Part shown: positions 19,466 to 27,691 of the stretch, piece after piece
Numbering within the stretch: position 1 is the stretch's first letter
Layout: every line of letters starts with the position of its first letter
From: Prevotella nigrescens
GTDB taxonomy: Bacteria > Bacteroidota > Bacteroidia > Bacteroidales > Bacteroidaceae
Direction: 5' to 3'
DNA: 64,000 nt
Assembly (NCBI RefSeq): GCF_031191185.1
Contig: NZ_CP133464.1
Location: 186,001 to 250,000, forward strand
The notes under the pieces: generated by a model
The model's input: only the letters and a program-made list of their open reading frames with translations
What the model was told of the DNA's origin: nothing
Database searches by the model: none
Program-made: the position numbers and the translations under genes

Positions 19466-20974
19466 TCAGAATGTTACGCCAACGGTGGCATTCGTTTCCA
19501 CCTGATGGAGGAAGGAAGAGTGGCTGTAGGCGAAGGTTGCCCTGAGGAAAATGCCTGCGCCCTTCCACTGTTTCGGGTGATGGTAGACGGCACACTGCGT
19601 TCCCATCTCCCAGAGGTGGGCGGTCTTGGCGGCGTAGGTGTCGTTCACCAGCTGCGTTATCTGCCTGTCCATGATGGCATAGGGCATGACTATCCGCCTG
19701 GAACTGTTGTGGAAGCAGGCTGCATCTGCGTTCCATTCCAGCAGCCACTGTGCGCTGCGACGCCACAACCATTGCCAGCCGAGCCGTCCGTAGGTCTTCG
19801 TGAAAGCCATTTCGCGTTTCAGGTCGATGTATTCCGAATGGTCGTCGAGCCAGCCCAACCTTGCGTGGAGCATGAATTGGGACTGCCTTCCGATGCCTAT
19901 TGCTCCGCCAACGTGGTAGTCTGACTTGCGACTGCGGAACATCGACAGCGTCATAAGCGACTTGTATTCGGTGCTCGACGAGCTTCCTGCAATGTGTTCG
20001 TTGCCCCGGCGGTGCTCCATGTTCCAGCCCGAGTAAGCCGCCCACCGCATTTTTCCCTCGTGTTTCCAGCCTGCCTGCATGGTAGTGGTGCTCACTTCCA
20101 ATCGTGTTATGGGCAGTGCGTTCAGCTCGGTGAGTATGTTGTTGTAAGGCATATAGCTGCCTTCGATGGACAGATATGCCCCACTTGCATCTAAAGGCGA
20201 CAGCTGCAGGTCGGCAATTGCGCCCGTCCCTTTATAGTAAGAGGAGCGGACAGCCCCTGCAAAGCGCACATAGTTGGTTCCGAGTCCCGTCATGTGGTAT
20301 TCGGGAACGACGCCCAGCGGATTGTAGAAGTCTACGTTGTTGGTCTGCTTATAGGTGCGCATGCCTATTCCTGCCCCCATGTTGTAGTTTCCATAAGCAC
20401 GAGCCAGCCCGATGCGGAGGGTCAGGTCGGTGGCTATTCCTCGCGGTCTGGGGTCGATGGTGCGGTATTCGTGTTCTGCCCTGAAGTCTATTTCTGCCCC
20501 GAAGGTCCATTGCTTCAGCTTCACGGCATAGCCTCCGCCGAAGGCGTATTGCTCGTTTTGCAGGTCTCCGCCGATGGTATCTGCCATGACGTAGGGATAA
20601 AGCTGGTCGTAGTCGGAGGTGGAATTGAAGCGTATGTTGCGCTTCCTGCCCGTCTGATAGGACGCCCCGCCCCACACGGTGGTGTTCGGACTGAGCTTCA
20701 GATAGGAGCTTACGGCAATGTTGCCCAGCGTGTGTCCGTCGCCCGTTTGGGCTTGTTGCGGTTTGTTGGCTTGCCTGTAACTTACGTTCAGGTACATTTC
20801 CGACAGCGAAGTGGTGTAGGCAGCGTGCATGAAGGCGGGGTTGTGCAGTGCGTTGCCCAGTATGTTTGTCCAGCCGTTGCGGTGCTCGGCTGTTGCGGTG
20901 GTGTCCCTGTCTTGTGCCATTGCAGGCGAAAGCAGCAGACAGCAGCAGGCGGTTATCAGTAGTCTTCCGTTCAT
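19466..20974 (-). CDS. Outer-membrane beta-barrel protein (DUF6850-like)
   Basis: 502 residues with a clear signal peptide (1-21, ending 'SPAMA'). The mature chain alternates aromatic and polar residues in short strands, has 'NPAFMHAAYTTSLSEMYLNVSY' near the start like FadL-like or PorP-like barrels, and ends in 'TVGVTF', a terminal phenylalanine typical of outer-membrane barrels. The match to DUF6850 rests on its place between a TonB receptor and a DUF4876 gene and on general pattern. Likely an outer-membrane channel or structural partner of the receptor. Confidence 0.7.
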   Translation of the reverse strand: MNGRLLITACCCLLLSPAMAQDRDTTATAEHRNGWTNILGNALHNPAFMHAAYTTSLSEMYLNVSYRQANKPQQAQTGDGHTLGNIAVSSYLKLSPNTTVWGGASYQTGRKRNIRFNSTSDYDQLYPYVMADTIGGDLQNEQYAFGGGYAVKLKQWTFGAEIDFRAEHEYRTIDPRPRGIATDLTLRIGLARAYGNYNMGAGIGMRTYKQTNNVDFYNPLGVVPEYHMTGLGTNYVRFAGAVRSSYYKGTGAIADLQLSPLDASGAYLSIEGSYMPYNNILTELNALPITRLEVSTTTMQAGWKHEGKMRWAAYSGWNMEHRRGNEHIAGSSSSTEYKSLMTLSMFRSRKSDYHVGGAIGIGRQSQFMLHARLGWLDDHSEYIDLKREMAFTKTYGRLGWQWLWRRSAQWLLEWNADAACFHNSSRRIVMPYAIMDRQITQLVNDTYAAKTAHLWEMGTQCAVYHHPKQWKGAGIFLRATFAYSHSSFLHQVETNATVGVTF

Positions 20975-20989
20975 TCCGTATATATAAAG

Positions 20990-21066
20990 AGGGGTTTTTG
21001 CTTACCCAAAGAGTGGGTTTTGTCCACCAAAAGGGTGGGTTTTGCTTACCAAGGGGTGGGTTCTGT
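20990..21066. repeat. Three tandem 22-bp units inside the TonB-receptor operon
   Basis: Units CTTACCCAAAGAGTGGGTTTTG, each about 22 bp, are repeated three times with changes. They differ from the GCAAAACAGGC family (core AAAGGGTGGGTTTTG) but have the same unit length and layout; a related copy lies at 44567-44690. Confidence 0.7.
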
Positions 21067-21089
21067 GTACATGATGACAGTTCCCGTGC

Positions 21090-21467
21090 CTACATGAAGA
21101 TGATTTTCGTACTTATCTGCGTGGGGTGTGCAACAATTTCCACATAGTTTTCCGAAGCTCTGTAATACTTTACGTGTTCTGTTCCGTCTGCCATTCGGTA
21201 GCGCAGCGTACCTTCGGCATCGAGCATATACGAACCACGCAGCACGTCGAGGGCGGCAGTGGTGCCCCTGAATGCCGATACGGTGTAGCGGCGACCGTCA
21301 GAGAGGTTCTTCAGAACCACCGTTCCTTGCATTTCCACAGGCACGATGGTGTCGGGAACTTGCAGCGTAACGACGGCTTGCGTGTAGTAATCGTCGTATT
21401 TCTGTCCGCAGCTTGCTGCAGCGAACGGCAGCATGAGCACGGCTATCAGGTAGGACAAGTATTTCAT
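21090..21467 (-). CDS. Small lipoprotein, stand-alone N-terminal domain of a DUF4876-type protein
   Basis: 125 residues with a lipoprotein signal ending 'AAASC' (C20). The mature part aligns by eye with residues about 40-140 of the DUF4876 lipoprotein two genes downstream: 'TVVLKNLSDGRRYTVSAFRG' against 'TAVLTNIQTGRKYTVANFQ', and 'LRGSYMLDAEGTLRYR' against 'PEGSYNIAVKGIIGYR'. So it is a paralogous single-domain version. 57 bp after the TonB receptor gene on the same strand and probably cotranscribed. Likely a surface accessory of that receptor; function unknown. Confidence 0.75.
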   Translation of the reverse strand: MKYLSYLIAVLMLPFAAASCGQKYDDYYTQAVVTLQVPDTIVPVEMQGTVVLKNLSDGRRYTVSAFRGTTAALDVLRGSYMLDAEGTLRYRMADGTEHVKYYRASENYVEIVAHPTQISTKIIFM

Positions 21468-21524
21468 TATGGTGTTCGTTTTAAATTCTTTGCGGCTGCG
21501 CGCAGGGTGCGTTTCCGCCTGACT

Positions 21525-24248
21525 TTATAGTTTTACGTTCATTTCAAGTCCGAAATAGGGGGTTACGTATCGGCGTACAACGAAGCTGTTGCGTTCGTAG
21601 TCGGGGTGTATGTCCCACAGTTTGTTTACGAAGAGTGCCACCATGAGCCTGTTGTTGAAGAGCTTCTTGGTAGCCTTGAGGTTCAAATCCATGCTGAAGG
21701 GCACGGTCTGGCGGCGAAACATGCCGTCGGTATAGGTGCGGACAAGGTGCTGCAGGTACGTGTCGTGCGCATCGGCTTCGGTGTATGGGTGTATGTTTCC
21801 GTCCCTGTCCATGTACTGCAGCGGCGCATTTTCCTTGCGCATGGACTGTTCGGCAGTGAGCCACACGCACTGTGCCGACAGCGAGAAGCCCAGCTTGAGC
21901 TTCGGAATGGTGGTGTCGAAGGTGAAGTTGGTGTTTACCATCTCCCTGATAAAGCCGTCGTCGTCCTTGTATATGCCCACTATTTCGAGCGGTTCGCCCC
22001 CTATCGTCTTGGAGGGCTTGTACATTATGGGCTGCGAATTGTGGTATTCGGTGCGGAACCACGCCCCCGTTACGGTGAGGCGGGTGTTGATTATGGGGAA
22101 GCGAACGGTGGAGAGCACCCACTCCAATCCCTTTTTGTAGGTGCGGCTGCCGTTGGAAGCGTGCTCGTAAGCCCGCATGACGTTCCTTGCCTTATAGGGC
22201 AACGCATTGATGTCGGGGCGACTTGTGAGTGCGTCGGGGTCTATTCCTGATGCGTCGAACTCCTTGTAGGCGTATGGCGCATAGACGTCCATGGTGCGGA
22301 AACCCGACTTCATGTCTTCCACGAAACAGGTTACGGTGAGACGGTTTCCGCCCCACTCCACATCCGTCTTGGCTTCCCACTTCAGATTTCGGGCTGCCTT
22401 CAGTTCCGTATTGGTGGGATCGACGACGTAGGTCTGCAGGTACATGCGCCTGTATTCGGGCTTTTCGTGATAGTAGTTAAGCTCCACAATGTCCATGTAG
22501 GTGGGTTCGGGGTAGAGCAGGTCGATGGTTGGGAACATGCTTTGCCAGCCTATGCCGCCCGAAAGGCTCACCGTCATGGGGTTGTGGCACAGGTTGAACG
22601 ACGGAAAAGTCCACCCTACATTCAGCCGTGGGTCTACATTCACCTTATTATATATGGCAAAACGTTTACTTATACCCGGCATTGTTTCGGCTCGCACGCC
22701 CATTTCTATGTCTAATTTGTGGTTTCCTATGCCCTTGCTAAGGGTTTCTTCCACGTAAGCAGCCAGCATTTGCGACGCCGGAATGTCGGCATATCGGCGC
22801 GGACGATACGATGCTCCCGTGTAGACAGGGTGCAGACGGTCGAATATCTGTCCCTCGCCAAGGTTGCGGTCCATCTGGTAATCGACACCCACGAGCAGCG
22901 TGTTGGACAGTCCCCTGACGGGTGCGCTGAAGCTGGCGTTGGCTTTCAGGTACAGGCTGACGGGCTTTCCGTCTACCGTATGGGTGGCAGTGTATTTGTA
23001 AGGAGCTATCAGCACGGCATCGCTTTCGCCGTTGGTCATGGTCATGGCAGCAGGTGTGTCGCCGTCCAGCTGTACAAGTTTGGTGCGCTCCAGGCGGTTC
23101 CGCTCGTACGAGAACGATGCCGACAGCCCGGCACTCTTGAAGAAAAGTCGCTCGTTGTTGCTGCCCATGCTGAACGAAAGGCTTGCGGCATATCGGTTGT
23201 ACTTGGACTTGTATCTGTCTGTTCCGCCATGGTTGAACTGGGGGTCTGCCTTGTCGTTGTCGAACGAGCCGCCATAGTCCATGTTGAACGAGCCGTTATA
23301 GTCCATCGCTTCGGTGTGCCACCGCTTGTTGAGACGTGCCGAAAGCGTGATGCGCTGATAGGTTTCGAGCAGGTTGCGGGGTTCTGCCTTGTTGTCGAGA
23401 TAGTCGGCACTGAGGTTGAGCGAGAGTTTCTTGGATTGCCATTCAAACGCCTTGGCAAGATAGAACAGCTTGCTGTCCATGTCTGCCTTGAACCTTGCAG
23501 AGAGGTCGTTGCCGCCTTTGCGCCGCTTCACCTTGACCAATCCGCTGGTAAGGTCGCCGTACTGTACGGACGGAATGCCGCGCACGATGGTTACTTCCTG
23601 TATGTCGTCGGTGGAGATGGTGCGCATATCGACACCTGCATTGGCGAAGTTCCGCTTGCCCGAGGTGCGGTCCACTGCGCCCGAAAGGTACTGCATGTTG
23701 CCGTTTACGCTCACGGGTGCACCGTCGATGATGAAGCGCGTGCCCAACGAAGAGGTGTTGTACTGGTCGCTGGCTATGGGTACTTCGCGCAGGTTTATGG
23801 TGTTGGGCACGTTGAGATGGGGGTCGTGGGCACGTCCGCCGGGCAGCAGTTCCAGCAAGTCGGAGAAACTTGAGGGTTGCAGATGCTCCATGGCTTGCCG
23901 GCTGATGGTGGAAACGCTGGACAAGCCGTGCCCTTCCTGCGCGGTAACCACCACTTCCTGCAGGCTGCTCACGTCTACCGACAGATAGTAGATGCCTTGC
24001 TGCTTGGGCGTTACCTGTATGGACTTGTAGCCGATATACGATATTCTGACGGGCTTGCTGAAGCCTTCAGAGAGTACGAAACAGCCGTTCTGGTCGGTTA
24101 CGGCAACTATCTTCTTCGTGCCAACTGCCATGACCGTCGCACCGATGACGGGCTGGTGCGTGCCGCTTTCCAGCACCTTGCAGCGCATCTGTGCCTGCAG
24201 CTGACCGAAAAGCAGGCATGCGAAGAGTGTCAACAAGAGTCTTTTCAT
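21525..24248 (-). CDS. TonB-dependent receptor with carboxypeptidase-regulatory-like N-terminal domain
   Basis: 907 residues from the ATG at 24248, which is directly followed by a signal peptide ending 'LQAQ'; the longer frame to 24305 adds only non-signal residues. Residues about 22-105 form the CarboxypepD_reg-like domain ('GATVMAVGTKKIVAVTDQNG'), 115-240 the plug ('TIVRGIPSVQYGDLTSGLV'), the rest the 22-strand barrel ending 'YFGLEMNVKL'. No SusD partner follows, so it is not a standard glycan system. It heads a cluster with a small lipoprotein, a barrel, a DUF4876 lipoprotein and an M16 protease, which points to peptide, protein or metal uptake. Substrate unknown. Confidence 0.93.
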   Translation of the reverse strand: MKRLLLTLFACLLFGQLQAQMRCKVLESGTHQPVIGATVMAVGTKKIVAVTDQNGCFVLSEGFSKPVRISYIGYKSIQVTPKQQGIYYLSVDVSSLQEVVVTAQEGHGLSSVSTISRQAMEHLQPSSFSDLLELLPGGRAHDPHLNVPNTINLREVPIASDQYNTSSLGTRFIIDGAPVSVNGNMQYLSGAVDRTSGKRNFANAGVDMRTISTDDIQEVTIVRGIPSVQYGDLTSGLVKVKRRKGGNDLSARFKADMDSKLFYLAKAFEWQSKKLSLNLSADYLDNKAEPRNLLETYQRITLSARLNKRWHTEAMDYNGSFNMDYGGSFDNDKADPQFNHGGTDRYKSKYNRYAASLSFSMGSNNERLFFKSAGLSASFSYERNRLERTKLVQLDGDTPAAMTMTNGESDAVLIAPYKYTATHTVDGKPVSLYLKANASFSAPVRGLSNTLLVGVDYQMDRNLGEGQIFDRLHPVYTGASYRPRRYADIPASQMLAAYVEETLSKGIGNHKLDIEMGVRAETMPGISKRFAIYNKVNVDPRLNVGWTFPSFNLCHNPMTVSLSGGIGWQSMFPTIDLLYPEPTYMDIVELNYYHEKPEYRRMYLQTYVVDPTNTELKAARNLKWEAKTDVEWGGNRLTVTCFVEDMKSGFRTMDVYAPYAYKEFDASGIDPDALTSRPDINALPYKARNVMRAYEHASNGSRTYKKGLEWVLSTVRFPIINTRLTVTGAWFRTEYHNSQPIMYKPSKTIGGEPLEIVGIYKDDDGFIREMVNTNFTFDTTIPKLKLGFSLSAQCVWLTAEQSMRKENAPLQYMDRDGNIHPYTEADAHDTYLQHLVRTYTDGMFRRQTVPFSMDLNLKATKKLFNNRLMVALFVNKLWDIHPDYERNSFVVRRYVTPYFGLEMNVKL

Positions 24249-24342
24249 CTTATGTTGAATGTCTTTTAATTTTAAAAGACACCGAAGTTTCCATGCGAGG
24301 AACACACGGAAACTTCGGGATTTACTGTGTACGAAGATGCTG

Positions 24343-25461
24343 TTACCTGATTACTACTTTCTTTCCTCCGTGAATGTAGATGCCCTTCTGTGTGGGTTTA
24401 GCCACTCGGCGACCGTTCAAGTCGTACCAGACATTGTCGGCTGCGTGGCTGATGGTGGCTGTGTTGATGCCGGTTGCGTCGTCGCCGTCAAACGCTTGCC
24501 ACGTAAAGAAGTCCATGGTGCCGGTTGCCTGCTTGGGTGTCCAGCCGCGTTCTTTCACCGCCTTGGCTTGTGCTACGGTCAGAGCGTTCTTCTCCTTGTC
24601 GTAAAGCTTGTTGTAAACGCAGAACTCGCGTTCGGTTCCTTCGGTCTCTTTCACAAGCGAAGCTATCAGCTTGTCCATCGAATTGCCACTTATCTTGTTG
24701 CCCCAGCAGGAAAGAAACTCTATTTTTTCGTTGTTGGCAACGTCCAGATCGGCAAGGCTGTTCTTGCTGCATTCCAAGCGTTCCAGCTTGGTATTCTTCG
24801 AAACATCGAGCTTTTCCATTCCGTTTCCGTTCACCCAGAGTTCCTCGAGGGCGGGAAGTTTCGTAACGTCGATGGAGCTGAGGTTCTGGTTTTCGCCCAC
24901 GTTGAGCGAGGTGAGGTTAGGATTGTTGCTCAGGTCGAGCGCCGTAATCTGTGTTCCCTGCAGCGATATTCCCGTGAGCTTCGGGGTGTTTTCCAGACTG
25001 ACGGTGGCGAGTTCCTTGCAGTTGCTTGCCCAGAACACCTTCAGTCTCGGTGCATTCGACAGGTCGATGCTCGTGATGGGGTTCTCGTTTACACGGAGTT
25101 CGTACAGCTCGGTTGCCTTGCTCACATCTATATAAGTAACGCCCTGCCCCACTATGGAAAGATAGTCTACGTCGCCATGTATGGTAATTTCGGGACCGTC
25201 TGCCGTCATGACGACTTTGTTCCCTGCCGCAGTAACGTTGTTGGCACCGTCTACCGAGAAGTTGTCGCCGTAGACGGGACTGTTGTCCAGGGCGTCCCCG
25301 TCTTCGTCCCATCCGCCAAAAATAAACATCTCCATCTTTATTTTCTGACCTTTCGACGCATTTGTCTTAATCTTTATAACACCGTTTCCCACTGCTGCCA
25401 TGGCATTGGTGAACGACAACAGCAGACCACACACGAACAATAACAAGTATTTTTTATTCAT
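24343..25461 (-). CDS. Secreted leucine-rich repeat protein with C-terminal sorting-like tail
   Basis: 372 residues. A signal peptide covers residues 1-22 ('LLSFTNAMA'). Residues about 105-265 are six to seven leucine-rich repeats of about 21 residues with the pattern 'L..LDLSNNPNLTSLNVGEN', the BspA/internalin-like type. The C-terminus 'WYDLNGRRVAKPTQKGIYI' plus a basic end resembles the short type IX secretion tails seen in Prevotella. Likely a cell-surface or secreted binding protein. It lies 94 bp upstream of the TonB receptor on the same strand and may start that operon. A promoter is seen at 25511-25541. Confidence 0.85.
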   Translation of the reverse strand: MNKKYLLLFVCGLLLSFTNAMAAVGNGVIKIKTNASKGQKIKMEMFIFGGWDEDGDALDNSPVYGDNFSVDGANNVTAAGNKVVMTADGPEITIHGDVDYLSIVGQGVTYIDVSKATELYELRVNENPITSIDLSNAPRLKVFWASNCKELATVSLENTPKLTGISLQGTQITALDLSNNPNLTSLNVGENQNLSSIDVTKLPALEELWVNGNGMEKLDVSKNTKLERLECSKNSLADLDVANNEKIEFLSCWGNKISGNSMDKLIASLVKETEGTEREFCVYNKLYDKEKNALTVAQAKAVKERGWTPKQATGTMDFFTWQAFDGDDATGINTATISHAADNVWYDLNGRRVAKPTQKGIYIHGGKKVVIR

Positions 25462-25510
25462 AAGAATTACTTTTAGATTTTGTTTTATAACGTTTAATTT
25501 TTTGTGGGTG

Positions 25511-25541
25511 CAAAGTTACTTAGAGATTGAAAAATGTACAA
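25511..25541 (-). promoter_or_regulatory. Putative promoter of the LRR/TonB-receptor cluster
   Basis: Minus strand TTG (25541-25539), 20 bp, TAACTTTG (25518-25511). Leader of about 45 nt to the ATG at 25461. Confidence 0.55.
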
Positions 25542-25569
25542 TACCCAAAATTAGGTAAAATTACAGATT

Positions 25570-25658
25570 GCAAAACAGGCTGTCTTGCCGCCCAAAACAG
25601 GCTCTTTTGCCTTCCAAAATGCCTTGTTTTGCCGCACCAAAACAGCCCTTCTGCTTTT
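25570..25658. repeat. Four tandem 22-23 bp units of the GCAAAACAGGC family
   Basis: Units begin CAAAACAGGCTGTCTTGCC, CAAAACAGGCTCTTTTGCC, CAAAATGCCTTGTTTTGCC and CAAAACAGCCCTTCTGC. They follow head to tail with no spacer, between the divergent-to-same-strand genes at 25461 and 25711. Confidence 0.8.
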
Positions 25659-25710
25659 CACCGACCATCATTTCCTTCCCACCTGCCACGCTCCGCCGCA
25701 CGCCAAGCCA

Positions 25711-26133
25711 CTACATCTGCCGCACCCTCCGCCGCTTGATGTCCAGACGCATGGGGTGCAGAATGCGCTGCTGGTGGTACAACAGCATGTAGCGTTCCAC
25801 GATGGGACGCACCCGAATGTTCTTTCGCGCACGTATCTTGTCCAGCACGCCCGACGGATTTGCAGGCGGAACGACATTCAGCACCCTGCAAATGCGGCGC
25901 ACGATGTTGCAGAAACTCAGCGGAATGCCACGGGCATCGAGCAGCAAGCCCGTCTCCCAGACAAGGTGCGACAGCTCCACGAGGTCGGTCTTCGTGCTCG
26001 TCCACCGCAGCCCCTCCACCGTTTCGTGGTTCAACAACTCCGAAAAGTCTGCCACTATCATGGCTTTCATCTTCGCTACATCGTCGCTCTGCCAGCGACA
26101 ATCGCCCACATGGGTCTTCGAAAGTAACTTCAT
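25711..26133 (-). CDS. Small RteC-like protein
   Basis: 140 residues from the ATG at 26133 (a start at 26160 is less likely). The middle 'LRWTSTKTDLVELSHLVWETG' resembles the C-terminal core of RteC, where 'W..SKT.L.EL' precedes a predicted helix, and 'RARKNIRVRPIVERY' resembles its basic end. RteC regulates conjugative transposon excision in Bacteroides; short proteins with only this core are often found at mobile loci or as orphans. No element is visible beside it. DNA-binding is inferred from the basic C-terminus (about ten Arg/Lys in the last 25 residues). Confidence 0.55.
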   Translation of the reverse strand: MKLLSKTHVGDCRWQSDDVAKMKAMIVADFSELLNHETVEGLRWTSTKTDLVELSHLVWETGLLLDARGIPLSFCNIVRRICRVLNVVPPANPSGVLDKIRARKNIRVRPIVERYMLLYHQQRILHPMRLDIKRRRVRQM

Positions 26134-26574
26134 AATACGTAAAAAGTGGTTTGATGGCAACCGAAAATAAAACGAATTATATCCTCTAAATTGCCTGAAA
26201 TATAAATTAAGGTTAATAACTCCCGTCGCAACCGCACTGCATGGGTTCTGCCAAACAGGCGGTGTAACTTCGCAAAACTCTCTCTACAACAAGTCGTTAG
26301 CCATTCCTACGGCTCGTATTCGGTACAAAAATACAAAGCAAGTGTGCAATAAATGTTCAATCGAAAAAATTGTTTTGTTAAACTTACGTAAATATATTGT
26401 TTTGCGAAGTAAACTCTTCTGAATTTCCAGATACATGCCATTAAAATATAAGAAAGTAGTTGCAGGGTTTCAAAAAAAACTGTAAATTTGCCTAAGAAAT
26501 AGGCTGTTCGCAATAGAAAATACATATTCTGAAGAGCCATCAAGACAATTCTAACAATTTATAAAACTAAAATT
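26134..26574. other. AT-rich intergenic region with RidA promoter
   Basis: No gene is supported in this 440 bp gap. A minus-strand frame at 26307-26543 has low-complexity, hydrophobic-aromatic composition typical of AT-rich non-coding DNA. The ridA promoter lies at 26460-26490. Confidence 0.5.
26460..26490 (+). promoter_or_regulatory. Putative ridA promoter
   Basis: TTG at 26460-26462, 20 bp, TAAATTTG at 26483-26490. Leader of about 80 nt. Confidence 0.6.
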
Positions 26575-26949
26575 ATGAAAGTTGTAAACACAAACAAAGC
26601 TCCCAAAGCCATCGGCCCATACAGCCAGGCAATCGAAGCAAACGGACTAATCATTACTTCAGGACAGCTGCCCATCGACCCGGCAACCGGAGAATTTGCC
26701 CCCGGCGGCATCAAGGAGCAGACCAGACAGTCGCTCACAAATGCGAAAGCTATCCTTGAAGAAGCGGGCATCGGACTCGGAAACGTAATGAAAACCACCG
26801 TGTTCCTCTCGGACATGAACGACTTTGCTGCCATGAACGAGGTGTACGCAGAGTTCTTCAGCGAACCCTTCCCGGCACGCTCGGCTATCGCAGTAAAGAC
26901 TTTGCCGAAGAATGCGCTCGTGGAAGTGGAGTGCATCGCAGCAAAATAA
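26575..26949 (+). CDS. ridA: RidA family reactive enamine/imine deaminase
   Basis: 124 residues, standard for the YjgF/YER057c/UK114 family. Motifs 'APKAIGPYSQAIEANGLIITSGQLP', cut here as the family N-terminal signature, 'TNAKAILEEAG', and the terminal 'PARSAIAVKTLPKNALVEVE' with the catalytic arginine (in PARSA) are visible. The enzyme hydrolyses 2-aminoacrylate and related enamines made by PLP enzymes, preventing damage. Monocistronic, with a promoter upstream and a long-loop terminator at 27008-27082. Confidence 0.95.
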   Translation: MKVVNTNKAPKAIGPYSQAIEANGLIITSGQLPIDPATGEFAPGGIKEQTRQSLTNAKAILEEAGIGLGNVMKTTVFLSDMNDFAAMNEVYAEFFSEPFPARSAIAVKTLPKNALVEVECIAAK

Positions 26950-27007
26950 ACTCCTGAAACGTTCCGCGCAAGGAACAAACATAGTAAAGATATTATTCCT
27001 TTCTTTT

Positions 27008-27082
27008 GAAGGCAGGCAGCGAAACTCCCACTGTGTTTATTTGATTTTTATAAAAACGAGGAAGCTGTCTGCCTTCGTCTTT
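27008..27082 (+). terminator. Candidate terminator after ridA
   Basis: GAAGGCAGGCAGC (27008-27020) pairs with GCTGTCTGCCTTC (27064-27076), 13 bp with one G-T pair, around a 43-nt loop, then GTCTTTTTCC. The large loop lowers confidence. Confidence 0.5.
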
Positions 27083-27101
27083 TTCCTATTTATAAGAAAC
27101 G

Positions 27102-27203
27102 ACGTTGCAGAAAAATATCTAAAAGGATTGTCTGCAATGAGTTTTACAATTCAAATCTAACAAAACAACGTTGCAGAAAAATATCGAAAAGGATTGTCTG
27201 CAA
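27102..27203 (+). repeat. Two 36-bp direct repeats before a small membrane-protein gene
   Basis: 27102-27137 and 27168-27203 are identical at 35 of 36 positions (ACGTTGCAGAAAAATATC…, ending GGATTGTCTGCAA), 66 bp apart. Each copy can fold by pairing GTTGCAG with CTGCAA(C). The second copy ends 21 bp before the ATG at 27225. Confidence 0.85.
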
Positions 27204-27224
27204 CCTAATTCATAGCGACAAAAT

Positions 27225-27584
27225 ATGAAAAAAATCAGCTCAGTCTTCAACATCTGCTTCACCGTCTTCCTATTCCTGTTTGCACTCGAACCCATTCTCG
27301 GCTCGTACGCCCCGTACTGGTACGCCATGTACGCGCTTATTGCAGTGGGAATTGTCGTCCTGCTTACCACCATAATCAATGGTTTCAGGAAGAAAATTTT
27401 TCCCCTTAAGCAGTTCACAAAGATAGATGCCACATCGTATATTCTACCATTTATATCTGTCTTAGGCATATTCATCAGTCTTGAATACGACACGAGTTTT
27501 TTGGATTTCTGGATATTTATGCTGATTTTAGATGTGCTTCCCATTGCCGTAACCATCTTCTGGAAACCTAAAAAACACCACTGA
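27225..27584 (+). CDS. Small four-helix membrane protein, unknown
   Basis: 119 residues with about four hydrophobic segments (10-28, 33-52, 72-86, 95-111) and basic ends (FRKKIF, KPKKHH). No family is recognised. The first segment could be a signal anchor. It starts just after a pair of 36-bp direct repeats and stands alone; downstream is the long gene-free repeat region. Codon use is compatible with a real gene (G/C-ending codons such as CTC, TAC, GCC in the first half). Confidence 0.6.
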   Translation: MKKISSVFNICFTVFLFLFALEPILGSYAPYWYAMYALIAVGIVVLLTTIINGFRKKIFPLKQFTKIDATSYILPFISVLGIFISLEYDTSFLDFWIFMLILDVLPIAVTIFWKPKKHH

Positions 27585-27691
27585 TTTTATCCCAGACACC
27601 GTATTCCGCCCACCCGAACGCTCTCGGTTACGCCCCCGAATGCTGCCAGCTGCACCTCTGGACGGCACAAACTGCCTTCCCAAACGCCACC

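Noticed and set aside
25570..25658. Possible CRISPR array
   Set aside because: The units are 22 bp, degenerate and head to tail with no spacers, and no cas gene is present.
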